Shown piece after piece: positions 1-11,730 of a DNA stretch of 56,630 nucleotides. Positions within the stretch are counted from its first letter, which is position 1. Each line of letters begins with the position of its first letter. The position numbers and the translations under genes were made by a program. The notes under the pieces were generated by a model. That model made no database searches. It saw only the letters and a program-made list of their open reading frames with translations, and was not told the origin of the DNA. Origin of the DNA: Polyrhizophydium stewartii (lineage: Eukaryota > Chytridiomycota > Chytridiomycetes > Rhizophydiales); the NCBI GenBank assembly GCA_027604665.1, contig JADGIZ010000007.1, positions 1-56,630 of the forward strand, read 5' to 3'.

Positions 1-1778
1 GATCTGCTCCCTCCGGCTGCCATCGGCCCTCCCGCAAGCTGTACAATCGCCCTCATGCCTCGCGCGTCCTGTTTTCCGCTGCTAATATCGAATAGGTCCA
101 CACAAAAAGCCGCGATGTTGAGGGAAAAGAACGCCGATTTGCAAGGGGTCGAGGCACAGTAAAAACAACGCAGGGTTGCGGCCGATTGTGGGCATGGGTG
201 GTGGGTGCATGTCTCGCTCGGTGATGATGGCATGCATGGGACGGTGCGCGGCGAGGCGCCTTGCATATGCATGACGAGACACGCAGGCAAGCCGATGCGC
301 AAGTGGTTGCTGGTCTGAATCGGCGCATGGCGCAGAAAGGTCAAGAATCTCACCGTCGCCTTGTGTCAAGGTTGCGCGAAGACCTAGTGTTCTACAAACC
401 GAGCGCTCGGTCACAAGTTGCTGACTGTTTCACGCACCACCGGCCCGTCTTCATCAACAGCAACAGCGACACAACGGCGCAATTCGATCAAGGGTCTCTG
501 CCAATCGACTCGAACCAGCAAAGGATGACATCAAGTTGTCGCAATCAAGCAACAATCGTGAGCGCAGCAACGGCGCCAATCAAGAAGAAAGTCAGGAGGA
601 AGCGCAGCGCGAAAGATTGCGGGATATTGAGCATTCAAGAAGGAATTTGGTCATTGCATCAGAAAGGATCTGTAAGTCACCAATGCTCCCTGCGCACACG
701 TTTGTTGCTGATGGCTTCACTCATTGCCAAATCCCAGGTGCAGACTCTGAGAGAGATGATCGAGTCATATGAGAGCCAAAGAAGAGAGCAACTGCACAGG
801 CGCGGCACGGCAAAACACCAGATCTTGGAGTTGACAGACGTGGACTCGGCATCCGAGGCATTCAAGCGCAATATCGAGCACATTCAGATGCACGCACGCG
901 GGACAATCACGAGTGTTTTGGCTTGGTTGCGGTCGCTGCCTCGCATAACTACATGTACTCTTTCTTTTCTCGCCGCGCTGACACTCTTTCTGACCGATAA
1001 TTCAGGCTAAAACGTCTCGGCAGGCCGAGCGATGCAATCAAGTCACCCGCAATCTGCAATCATGAATCACGTCAACATCAAAATGGATGGCAAGTCATCT
1101 ACTTGATCAACCATCAATTGATTCGGATCGGCTTTCTCTGCTTCCACAACATCTTCTCTTTGTTGTTTGTTGTTTCGCACTGTCATCTTCATCTTCTTTT
1201 GGTATTCACCATCACTCTGCCCTGCGCAGGTATTTACGGCAGCCAGATCATTGATTGCATACCGGACCTGTTCGGCATTCCGTGTTTCTGCGTTCAGTGA
1301 TGCTGCGTGCCATGATGTCGACACCCGTTTTCTCACCCCTCTCGCCCCGCAGACCTTTCAGGAACACATCGCGGTTCTTTGTGAATATCGACGACCGACA
1401 GATTTGTCGACGCTCTGGGCGCACAGATTCTGAATGCACAGATTCCAAGTGCTCGGATTGCTGCCGACACATAAAAGGTATGGGCGATAGCGAGGGCTTT
1501 GCGACTCTCCTTACGGCCGCAATCGCCACTGACACAAGCGATAGCCGTCTTGATGACGCTTGTTGGGGGATAAGATAAGTTGCAAGCGAGTCGGAATTCG
1601 GAATGCGAGTCGGCTTTGATGGGCAAGATCATCTCAGCATGCTGATCGCCGCGGCGGCCACAGATGGTTTGACATTGCCCCGCACGATACTGTCGCACCA
1701 AGTGCCATGGTGAAAACCGTCATCAGGAACAGGCGCAAAACCGGCATCGCAAACGGAGGGTGGCGCTCCAGCTCTCGC
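1..1778. other. Left flank, unresolved; possible pieces of a + strand multi-exon gene
   Basis: I cannot resolve a gene here. There are suggestive signals on the + strand: a donor/acceptor pair at 672-737 (GTAAGT to CCCAG) followed by a charged, coiled-coil-like stretch (LREMIESYESQRREQ), and another acceptor near 1006. The reading frames on either side do not join into one convincing protein and I recognise no domain. The most coiled-coil-like frame before 672 does not match the phase after 737. A genuine gene with several small exons is possible, and so is chance open frame in GC-rich DNA. Confidence 0.2.
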
Positions 1779-1831
1779 ACATTCTGTGCATCCCGCTTCG
1801 GCCGCCGCATCCGCCTGCCGCCCGCCGCGCC
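1779..1831 (+). repeat. Exact 53-bp direct repeat, copy 1
   Basis: This 53-bp GC-rich sequence, starting acattctgtgcatcccgctt and ending in cgccgcgcc, occurs again unchanged at 1957-2009. The start-to-start distance is 178 bp. The bases between the copies are simple-sequence rich (ccatgcatgcatgcc near 1930). No terminal inverted repeats or coding content were recognised. It looks like a recent local duplication. Confidence 0.85.
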
Positions 1832-1956
1832 AACACAGGTACGCGCGCAGGCATCCATCCATCCGGCGCGCGCACACCCAATGCCCGCGCACGCACGGAC
1901 GCAGGCATCCCCCTGCTGCGTTCATCCATGCATGCATGCCCATTCATTTGAATAAC

Positions 1957-2009
1957 ACATTCTGTGCATCCCGCTTCGGCCGCCGCATCCGCCTGCCGCC
2001 CGCCGCGCC
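1957..2009 (+). repeat. Exact 53-bp direct repeat, copy 2
   Basis: This is the second copy of the 53-bp unit seen at 1779-1831. The identity stops sharply at both ends: the first copy is followed by aacacag, this one by gacactg. The sharp edges fit a tandem segmental duplication of the unit plus the 125 bp between the copies, with later divergence of the spacer. Confidence 0.85.
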
Positions 2010-3773
2010 GACACTGTCATGGATGTGTGGGGGCATTTTGTGTTGGTGTGGGTCTGTCTCTCAATTTTGGGATTTTCTCATTTTTGCCTTGCTGGCTTCA
2101 ATACACACTCAAATGGCCGACCCAGGGCATCACAGACACAGCACAACTAGCGAGCCAAAGTCGTGACAGATACGCACTCGCAGACAATAGGCATGCCTCA
2201 TCAAGGCCATGCGGCTCAAGGCTGCAAATGCAAGTCTTGCGGTGCGAGCTGGCTTGCGCGGTCTGGAGCTCAAAGCTGACATACGCCTCGCGGCTCCGAG
2301 CGTGTGCCAAGCAAGCTCTGCACGACTCGAATCGTGTCGGGCGGAGCCCGTCCGACGAAAAAAAAAGTGCGTGCTGTTGCGGAGCATGGCTGTCTTGCTC
2401 GATCCGAGGCGTCAAGCCAATGCGCATGACGTGCTGTGTTTCTGGGCTGACGCCGCGGCCGTGCATCGCATTTGAGCGCCGCTGCCATTGCTCTTGTCGA
2501 TGGAGGACCTCGCTTTGGACGACGCAGGCTTGCTTTTGACCATCCGAAGGCACAACGACCCAACAAAGGCGGGGCTTTTGAGCTGCATCTCGCATTCTGG
2601 GCCGCATGAAACTCGTTTTGCGAGATGATCCTGTGGACTGACACGATGTACGAGCATAATGTCGATGGGCAAGACCATCTGCTTCGAGTATGCACCATTT
2701 CAATAGATTGAATGCGATAGGCTTGCCCAGCCGCCGCGGCTCTATGCGCCGCCCGTGTCTTGCGAGCGACCCGCAAGTTCATTTTGTCCCAAACGACACA
2801 GCCGTCGTGAGAAATCTCAGCGACCAGCAGGCGTCGTGACGCCAGGGCCGCCTGTTGGATGCGGTCGGCCAGGCCTGCGATGATATTGCTTCATCGGCTC
2901 GCTTCGCATTGAGTCGACTCGGAGTGGGCCCAGAAACCGCTTCGACTTGATCGCCATGCATCGCCGCCAGCGTGCGCCGCCTGCCGCCAACGCAGTGTTC
3001 CGCCTGACACCGCCCGCCCACGTGGCGCCGTCGACAGCCGCCGCCGCCCTGCCGAAGCCGCCGGACACTGCCATGTCGAAGCACTCCACCCGGCTCTGAG
3101 ACACGGCCATCCTGCCCGAGATGCCCGGAAGCCCAGCAGCCACAGCGCTGTGCTCGTGTGGTCCAAGATGTCGCCAGCCCTCGGCTGTCCGCCAACGGCC
3201 TGGCGCTCAACTTCGCTGCACCGGCTTGGCGCCAAAGTCGACGAGCAAGCCCCAGCCCGCCGCACCACGGCCCTTGTTCTGGCCGCCCGCGCACGCTCGC
3301 CCTCACGCAGCCCACCTCACCGCAGCCCGCGCTCTCTCACGCACGCACGCCTGCGCCGGTGTCTTCAGCTCCGGCCCTCGCTGCCCGCCCGCTCGCACGC
3401 CGCCGCAGCCCGCCTCCTGCCCCCGGAGCACGCGATCACGACCCGCACGAGCTTCGCACTCGAGCAGCCGCCCGCCCTGCGCGAGAGTCCCGCCCGTCGC
3501 CGCCGCCCCGTCCGGCACCGCCTCGCCCGCCGCCACACCTTCCGACGTCTCTCGACCGGAGCAGTCCAGGCCGCACGCCGTCGCCGCTCACCGCGCACGG
3601 TTCCCGCCATCCTCTCCACCTTGCCAAGCGTCCGAACCGCAGAGGCCCACTCGTGCTCCTCGTTCGCCCGCTCGACCCGGCGTCTCCTGTGAACCGCTCG
3701 CCCGCCGGCTGCCCGTGCCTCTTCCTGCTCTCTTGGCTGTCTTCCGCCCGCCGACCCGCCGAGTCCCGCCGAT
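2010..3773. other. Gene-poor GC-rich region upstream of the Myb gene
   Basis: I see no supportable gene. A short open stretch at about 2600-2711 (+) holds the string DGQDHL, which also occurs in a possible exon near 1617-1640. That could mean exons of one protein or a small local duplication, but it is too short to call. From about 3230 to 3773 the + strand becomes strongly pyrimidine and cytosine rich, with all frames open. That is typical of a promoter and long 5' leader for the gene starting at 3774. Confidence 0.4.
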
Positions 3774-4112
3774 ATGAACCCCAACTTCGCGCAGCAGCTT
3801 CACCAGTTCCAGCAGCAGCAGCAGCAGCAGCAGCAGGCCCAGCAGCAGCAGGCCCAGCAGTCTCAGCAGCAGTCTCAGCACGAGATGCACCAGCAGCTGC
3901 TGCTCCAGCAGTTCCAGCAGTCCCAGCAGCCCTTTGCCCAGCAGCACACCAACCAGTCTCCTTTTGCCCGGCCTGGCTTCTTTGATGATCCATTCTCGGC
4001 CAGCCAGATGTCCCAGCTCGCTCAGATGCAGCAGATGCAGTTGCAGCAGACGCAGCAGATTCAGCACGTACAGCGAATGCAGCAGCAACAGCAGCAGCAG
4101 CAACAACAACAA

Positions 4113-4165
<53 letters not shown>

Positions 4166-5571
4166 GCACAACCAGCAGCAGCACCACATGCAGACTCAGC
4201 TGCAGCAGCACCATGCCCATGCCGCGCAGCAGCAGATGATCGCCTCGCTGGCGCTGTCCCCGCCCGCGCAGGCACAGGCTGCCCACACGACAGAGGACCT
4301 GCTTGCGATGCTGCAGCCGCCGCCGGCCAAGGCGTCCGCCCCGCCGCAGGCGCATCCGCAGTCGGCGCCGCTGGTGGCCGGCGATGCGCTTGGGGCGGCG
4401 ATGGTGGCCGTTGCCGTCGCCGCACATGCCGCGCAGGCCGCGCACGCCGCGCACGCCGCGCAGGAGGCTGCCTCGCTGCCGCTCGGGGGCAGAGCACCGC
4501 AGCAAGAGCAGCAGCTTGTGCAGCTGGCTGCCGACCAGGCGCACATGGAGGTCGACTCCGCCCCGGGCAGCTGGGCCGCCGCCAGCGCCGCGGGCGGGTC
4601 TGCTGGCGCTTCCTTCCCCGCGCCCGCGGGCGTCGGGCCGCCGCCCGCCTCCGCACCCGCCGCCGCCGGCTCCCCCGCGCACGCCGCCGCCGCCTCCGCC
4701 CCGACTCCGCTGCAGCCGGCCTGTGTCCAAACACAGGGCCCTGTGCCCGCGACGCTCCACCGCGCCGCGCACCCGCTGCCCGCCGCCGCGCTGCAGAGCC
4801 ACCAGCAGCACCAGCAGCACCAGCAGCAGGCGCAAGGCTCTGCCACTCATGCGCAGATGCAGCACCTGATGCATCAACAACAACAGCCGCAGCATCAACA
4901 ACAACAACAACAACAACAGCAGCAGCAACAGCAACAGCAGGCTGTGCACACCCTGGCGTTGGCAACGAGCTCGCTCCACAATCCGTTCGCTGGCCAGCCA
5001 GTCTCGGGCAGCCTGCAGCACCTCTCGTCGCAGATGCAGGCACAGCAGCAGCCGGACCAAGTGCAGCAGCTTGCTCAGCCTCCCACGAACTCTTCAGCCT
5101 CGCCCGCGCCGCAGGTGGCCGCGCCAGCGGCACCCTTACCACTTGCGATGCAGCCGTCGTCGGCGTCGCTGTCGGCGTCGACGGCAGCGTCCGCATCATC
5201 GGGTGCACCGCCGCTGCCGCTGCCGCTGCCCGCCACTCCAGCGGCACACGGCCAGCCGCCCCTGCAGACGGCCCAGCACCACGCGCACACGGCGCTCCAG
5301 CCGTTTCTTTCGGCGCCATCTCAGCCCACGCCTCCGGCGCTCGAGCACGTACCGTCGCAGGCGGGCTCGGTCGGATCGGCGGCATCGGCCGCCACGCACA
5401 TGTCGCCCGTCTCGGCGCAGCCGATGCAGATGCCCGGCACGATTGCTGCTGCCGCCGCGGCCCAGGCACAGGCCGCCGCCGTCGCTGCGGTCGCGGTCAT
5501 GCAAGCAGCGACGCAGGTGGCTCACGCTGCCCAAGTCACCCATGCTGCCCAGGTTGCGCACGCTGCTCAGA

Positions 5572-5622
<51 letters not shown>

Positions 5623-8600
5623 CCGCATCATCGGCCGCAGGAGCCGCCTCGGACGCCCAGGACCCGCCGCCGGCACCGGCGCCGTCTGCGGCGGCAGCAG
5701 CCCACGCGGCCCTCGCGCACCAGCCGTCGCCTGCATCGTCGGCGCCGTCGCCGGCGCACACAAGCGCACATTCCCACTCTCACGCCCTGGCCCACGCGTT
5801 TGGCAGCGCCGCCAACTCGCCCGTCACGCTCAAGATCGAGGCCCCGGACCCGCACAGGCAGCTCGTGCACCAGCAAAACTCCGCCGCCGCATCTTCGCCG
5901 CTGTTGGCGCATATGCAGATGCAGACGCAGCTCCATCCGGCGCCGATGCACCTCCATTACCACCACCACCACCCGCCGCACCCGCAGCAGCAGCAGCAGC
6001 AGCAGCAGCGCCAGCAGCCGCACCTGCCCGCGTCCGCGGCGCAGCCCATGGACGGCGTCACGACGCCGACTCCAGCACCGCACCTGCCTGCTGCGCTCGG
6101 ACCAGCCGCCGCCGCGCTGTCGGCCCAGGCGCCGGCCGCTGCACTCGGCCCTGCAGGACCCGCCCCGCTGCCCCCCACCGAGGCGCGCTTCCGGGCCCTT
6201 GAGGAGCAGGTGCGTTGCACTCCCCAGGCCGCTTGCCCCGTCCCGGCCGCGGGCTCCGGCCCGGCTCTCGGCCACCGCCTTGTGCGGGCTCTGAACCCGT
6301 CATTCGACTGACACTCGACGACCTGCGGCTCGGGAACCGCGCCTGCCTCCCCTTCGCCCATCGACCCACCCGTCCGCATGCCACCTGCCTGCCTGCCCGC
6401 CCGTCCGCCTGCCCACCTGCCTGCCTGTCCCGACCATGCGCCGCCAGCTCAAAGAGACCCAGCTCAAGCTCGAGAGCGTCACCTCGACCATGGAGGCTCA
6501 GCAGCGCCTGGTGCACGACACGCTGAGCAGGTACATGTCCATCAAGAGCGAGCTCGAGGCCAAAGAGTATGACTTTGAGGAGCGCCTTCGCAAGGCCAAC
6601 GAGGACGTGCTTGCCAAGGACGACGAGATTCGGTCCCTTGAAAGGCAACTCAAGGAGACAATGCGCCAGCTGGACAGGGTCAACGCTTACGTCGCCAACA
6701 ACGTCGTGGAGCAGGCCGCCGTGCGAGCGCAGCCAGCGCAGGCTCCTCCGCAGGCGCAGACGCAGGCGATCGCTGCCGCCGTGGCGACGCCGACCGCACC
6801 TGCCATGGCTGCCTCCCTGTCGTCATCCGCCTCGTCATTGCCATCTGCCCCGAACTCGGCGTCGATGACATCGGCGATGCCCGGGATCCTTCCGGCACCG
6901 AGCGGCCTCCCGACTCTCGTCCAACTCACCAGCCAGGCGCAGGCAGCCGCCGCCGCCACCGCTCCGCAGCCCGCGATACACCAGCCAGCTCCGATGCAGG
7001 CCCAGCCCTCTGCGCCTCTGCAGGACCAGCAGCAGGTATGCCCCCGGACTCGCCGGCAACCACCGCCGCTCCGGCTGTCGCTGACCCCCCCCCAGACGCT
7101 GGTGCCTCCGTCAGGCACCGCCACAGCGCAGATGCCGTCCCCGCCTTCAACGGCCGCCTCTGGGCTTGCTAGCCTCCTTGCCGACCAGCAGCCCCAGCAC
7201 TTGCCTGCGCAGGCGCCTACGCAGCTCATCCAGCCTGGCTTCACTGTCACCAACGCTGCATCGAGCATCATGAGCATGGGCCCAGGCACGATCCAGCACC
7301 CTCTGGCCCAGCCGCCGGCCTCGACAACCGCCGCATCAACGACTGCCTTGGCTGCGCAGTCCATCACGGCTCCCTCGGCAACCGCAAGCGCCACAGCGCC
7401 GTTCACGTCCTCGCTCCCGGCTGGCGCAGCGGCTTCAACACCGTCCGTTGCCGCAACTCCCACCTTGTCTCATGCGCCAACCCCGTCGTCGTTTGCGGCT
7501 GCAACGCCCGCCATCTCGGCGCTGCCCGATCACACACCGTCTAGCACGATTGCATCGCTGCGCGCCTCGCTCGCCGCCGGCCCCTCGCACTCGCCTTCGC
7601 TCTCAGAGTCATCGGTCGATCGCATCTTTGGTTCCGTGTCCCTGCCATCTGCGTCTCTTCCGCCTTCGTCAATGCCCTCGGTCTCGGCGCCGTTCACGTC
7701 CATGGCGTTTACCTCGGCACCCCTCACATCAATGCCGCTCACGTCAATGCCGTTTTCCTCGCTGTTGACCTCGATGCCGCTCACGTCGATGCCTTTGACC
7801 TCGATGCCTTTGACCTCGATGCCTTTGACTTCAATGCCGCTCACATCGATGCCTCTCACGTCGATGCCTCTCACGTCGATGCCTTTGACCTCGATGCCTC
7901 CCACAACGGCGCCGCCCGCGACAATGCCAGTCACATCGATGCAGTCAACTTCGTCCGTCTCGATGCTGCCCGTCGTATCAATGGCAGACCGCGTGATGAC
8001 AGCAGGAATCGTGCCCAGCAGCGTTAGCATGGCAATGAGTATGGGCATGGGCATGCCAAGCGGTTCGGCTCTGGCTGCAATCGCGCCCGTCGTTTTCACC
8101 ACCGGATCGCTGATGCCAAGTTTCATGAGCGTCGCTCCGCTCGCATCGGGCTCCCCGTTTGCTGCCACGACAAGACCGACAACGACGGCAGCGCCCGACG
8201 ACATGATTGTCACGTCGATGGCTGCTACGACAAGCTCGGGACCGCTTGTTTCGTCTGGATCGCTGGCGACAAGCTTTGTTGATCGCAGCATCCACACGTC
8301 CATGTCTGGGCCGCTTCCTCCCGTGTCCATCTTCGCCTCGCCAAGCATGGTCGCGACGCCTACCTCGGCGGTGCCCATGTCGGCTGTCAGTGCGCCGATA
8401 TCCGGCCCACATGGCACCCACACGCCCGCATCGGCTCCTCTACACACGAGCATCTTTGCCCCACACCCGCTGCCTCCAGTCGTCTCGCGCCTGCCGCAAG
8501 GCGGCGCTGTCTCGCTCTCCGATTCCAGCGCAGTTGCCCCAGCGTCATCCATGCCCTCGTCGACGTCGTCGTCGCTGTCGTCATTTTCAGCATCCTCGAT

Positions 8601-10611
8601 GGCACCGACCGCAATCCCCATGTCGATCCCCGTGTCAATCCCTCTCGCAGGCGTCGGCGCTCGACCCCTTTCCGTGTCCATGCCAATCACTGGCCCAATC
8701 TTTGTACCGGCATCGATGGGTCAGCCCGTATCCATGGCAAGTCACTTTCCGTTTTCGACTGTCGCCACCGTCCCCATCATTGCGCCATCGCCGATTCCAA
8801 TGTCGACCGCTCGACTCTCGTCAATGATCGCACACCAGAGCCGCGCGCGCACCGGCAGCACTGCCAGCCTTTGCGGCGAACCGGGTGGAGATGAACTCGA
8901 CGACACGGCTACCACGAACCGCGCGCGCTTGCTCTATGCCCAGGGACCAGCAACAGCGTCTGGTGCTCCTTTGGACACGCACTTGGGTGTCGAGGCCGAC
9001 ATCAAGGCCGAGTATCCGTCGCGCGATGCCCACGATGTAACGCGGAGGCCGTCGGCATCTCCGAGACTACAGCAAGCCCCGCGCGAGACAGCTCAAGCTG
9101 CCGAAGACGACCCCGAGCAGTGGGTTGTCTTACCCGACAGCCAAGATCAAGCACCGCCTGCGCGGCAGCCCACGCCGTCACCGCCGCCGCAGCAGCAGAC
9201 GCAGTCGCAACCGCAGCAGCCGACGCAGCCGCAGCAACAGCCTTCACAGAAGCAGCAGCAGCAGCAGCAGCAGTCGCACAAGCGCAAGCGATCCCTACAA
9301 CAACGACCTCGCCTCTCGGAGCCCACTGATCCAACCAATGGCCGCTATCCCCTGCAGCCCTCCACCGCCGAAGTTCCGTCGCCGGCGTCCTCGCCCGCGC
9401 TGCCGCCTCAAGATGCCGAATCGATTTTCCACGATCAGGCCACCATCGAAGCTGCTGCCCAGCTTGTGATGGCCAAGGAAAAGGCTAAAATGCAGGCACA
9501 GATGCATGCGCATGCCCAAGTGCTCATGCAAGCAAACGCGCTTGCCCAAGCGCAGGCCCAAGCGCAGGCCCAGGCCGCAGCATCCGCCAACCTGACCCCT
9601 GGCAGCAGCCTGCCGCCCACCCGTGTCTCGACCCCGGCTCGTCCTCGCAAGTGGACGCGCAAAGACATGAACATCCTTACGCACGCCGTCCAGCAGTTCG
9701 GTGCCACGGAAAAGTGGGACCAGATTGCCACGCTTTTACCCAAGCGCACACCCGAGGAGTGCCAGCTGCGTTGGAACACGCATACGCAGCCCCGCAAGGG
9801 GAAATGGACCGAGGAAGAAGACCGGAAGCTGCTCTCGGCGTACAACGCCGCCATCATCAGAACCCCCACGCCAAACGCTGGGTTTTGGAACAAAATCGCC
9901 GAGTCAATCACTGGTCGCTCAGGCCCGCAGTGCATGGCACGATACAACGAGACGCTCGACCCCTCTGTCGTGTGAGTTTTGTTGCATAGCTCACAACGCA
10001 TGTGCTGGTTGACATGCAACGCTGACATACAATTTTCGCGCCGTTTTAAAAGCAAGGGGAAGTGGTCGGCGCATGAGGATGTGCTTTTGCGCAAGGGCTG
10101 TGCCGAGTTTGGCAAGGTCTGGGTGCGCATCGCTGAGATGATCCCTGGCCGCACGCAACGCCAATGCCGTACCCGCTGGATGATGCTGCGGCGCTACGAC
10201 TCCAACAAGCGATCCGCAGAGCGCGCAGCTGCATCGCAGGCGAACGCATCGGCAGCAGTTGCCGGATCGGCAGAGGATGGCATCGGTGACGCGTTTGACG
10301 GCGGCTATGACGCAGGCGATCTCGACGACGGCGCACCGGGTAGCTCGTCCATGCAAGATATGGACGTGTGCTCCGACGAACCTGCGAAAAGTGGCCGTTC
10401 CCGCCGCAAACGCGACAGCAGTCGCAGTGGAGCGCGAGCGCCACGCGCCTCGGGGAGCTCGTCTTCTGTGCCTGTGCAAGGTGCCTCGGTTTCGCTGCCA
10501 CATTCGCCCGTCGGTTCCGGCGACCTCGATGAGGACGAGGATATGGACGAGGACTTTGACGAAGAGATTGACAAAGACGAGCAGAACTCTGACGGAGAGC
10601 CCCACGCGTGA
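3774..10611 (+). CDS. Very large polyglutamine-rich Myb/SANT transcription factor, three Myb repeats
   Basis: The protein is a likely nuclear DNA-binding regulator of about 2,150 residues. It starts at the ATG at 3774 (MNPNFAQQLHQ). The first about 810 residues are Gln/Ala/Pro-rich with several polyQ tracts. Exon 1 ends at 6209 and exon 2 starts at 6448, both phase 0; joining them restores a heptad-rich coiled coil (RALEEQ then LKETQLKLESV). A Ser/Thr/Met-rich middle follows, including a short tandem repeat. A second coiled coil with polyQ precedes three Myb repeats: KWTRKDMNILTHAV, GKWTEEEDRKLLSAY and GKWSAHEDVLLRKG, the last ending in RQCRTRWMML. Intron 9972-10052 (81 nt, phase 2) splits repeats 2 and 3. 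A 60-nt in-frame intron at 7036-7095 is optional. The tail is acidic (EDEDMDEDFDEE). Three tandem repeats resemble c-Myb, Bas1 and SNAPC4; I cannot decide the orthologue. Confidence 0.85.
4080..4166 (+). repeat. CAG/CAA tract encoding about 29 glutamines
   Basis: This is a mixed CAG/CAA run in frame with the Myb gene, encoding about 29 consecutive glutamines. The CAA interruptions should make it more stable than a pure CAG run. It is the longest of several polyQ tracts in exon 1. Confidence 0.95.
4896..4940 (+). repeat. CAA/CAG tract encoding 15 glutamines
   Basis: This run is mostly CAA at its start and CAG at its end, in frame with the Myb gene, and encodes 15 glutamines. Codon usage is opposite in bias to the pure CAG tract at 5574, so the tracts probably expanded independently. 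Confidence 0.95.
5574..5621 (+). repeat. Uninterrupted (CAG)16 microsatellite
   Basis: Sixteen perfect CAG codons lie in frame within the polyQ-rich domain of the Myb gene. It is the only long uninterrupted CAG run in the gene, so it is the tract most likely to vary in length between isolates. Confidence 0.95.
7727..7909 (+). repeat. Coding minisatellite, 15-bp unit (Ser-Met-Pro-Leu-Thr)
   Basis: A 15-bp unit (variants of tcgatgcctttgacc) is repeated about a dozen times in frame in exon 2 of the Myb gene, giving a repeated SMPLT pentapeptide. Units differ mainly at synonymous positions (CTC/TTG for Leu, ACG/ACC/ACA for Thr), so the peptide appears better preserved than the DNA. Confidence 0.9.
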
Positions 10612-11730
10612 TTGGCTCCGCACCTCTGTCTTCGCTCGAGGCATTGCAGGCTCTAGGCGCCGGAGCAATCGCACCTTTTTTTTTACGCCGCGCCATTCGA
10701 CAAGCATACATAGAAGCATCGATTCATCGCACTCATGCCTTTGAGCAACCTCCTATTTGATTCAACCTTGCGCGGCTTTTGTCGGCGCACCATCGCCTCT
10801 TTGCCATCCTGCGGCGTCCTTGGGTGGCAACCTGCTCCATCATACTAATCGCCAGCTGCTGGTGTTATCCCGGCGCCTCTGATTCTTGATCTGCTCGACC
10901 CAGAGCACACAGCTTCACGTCACGCCTCCTGTGTTGCCGCGCTTCCATCCGGTGGCTCGGCCCGTCTGCAGCTACCGCAACGCCCTCTCTCGCCTCTCAC
11001 TCTTTCCCTCTCAGCCTCGCCCAAACTGCTTTCGCATTACTCCTTCACACATCCTCCGCACAATCCTCGTGCTTCATCTGCATGCATCGCCCACACGCAC
11101 TCTCTTTGCTGTCGGCGCCTGTATCCACTCCGTTTTATTGATCCCCGCAAGCCTTCGACAGCGCATTTTCCTGCCTCTTGGCAAGCTCGCGCGCAGCTGC
11201 GGCCGTAGCAGTTCTCCTAATGCGTGCTGCCCTGCTGCCGCGCCGCGCTTCGCCAAACCTGCCGCTTTTTGCCTGCAATTCTGTCCCCACTTTCTGCCCT
11301 TATTTTCTCCTTCCGCATCTCACTGTCTCCATCCCCCTGCAAATCCCTCCCCACCAAACACAGCTGCCTGCTTCCCTCTTGGCGCTGACAAACACCAAAG
11401 CGGTGACCGCATCCATCCTGCGCTGTTTCCAATAAAAGGATGCACCCAGGGCCACTGCCAGAAGCGGACGTTGAGCGGCAGCGCTCGCAGAGTGAAGCAG
11501 ACACTGCATTTGGCGCATTGCCTACACATGACGCAGCAGCGTAGGCCGACAGCTGTGCCTTCAAAGCACAGCGTCGGCGGCAGCAGAGAAGAAGAGAAGG
11601 CGGTGAAGCAGAGCCCGGGAGATGCAGATGCCGCCAGAGGAGAAAGAAATTAGAAACTCGGGCAAGGTGTGGTCGAGCCCCGCGGCGCCGCCGATCTGTT
11701 TGCGACCGCAGTATGGCTTGATGCCGGACC
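10612..11730. other. Intergenic stretch between convergent Myb and CFAP45 genes
   Basis: This is 1.1 kb between the stop of the Myb gene (+) and the stop of CFAP45 (-), presumably holding both 3' UTRs. An AATAAA hexamer on the + strand near 11431 is a possible polyadenylation signal for a + transcript. A 255-codon open frame at 10886-11653 has no recognisable domain and pyrimidine-driven composition, so I do not call it. Confidence 0.5.

Noticed and set aside
3588..5060. Antisense open frame rich in poly-leucine (490 codons)
   Set aside because: The Leu runs are simply the reverse complement of CAG tracts (CTG). Not a membrane protein.
3436..5469. Very long antisense open frame (677 codons) opposite the Myb gene
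   Set aside because: It is Ala/Arg/Pro low complexity produced by the complement of GC-rich, CAG-rich codons; no domain and no splice logic. The + strand protein has coherent coiled coils and Myb repeats.
7530..8690. Antisense frame with repeated GIDV motifs (386 codons)
   Set aside because: The motif is the complement of the SMPLT minisatellite in the + strand gene.
10886..11653. 255-codon open frame on the + strand
   Set aside because: Pyrimidine-driven composition, no domain, no family resemblance, and it sits in the expected 3' UTR space of two convergent genes.
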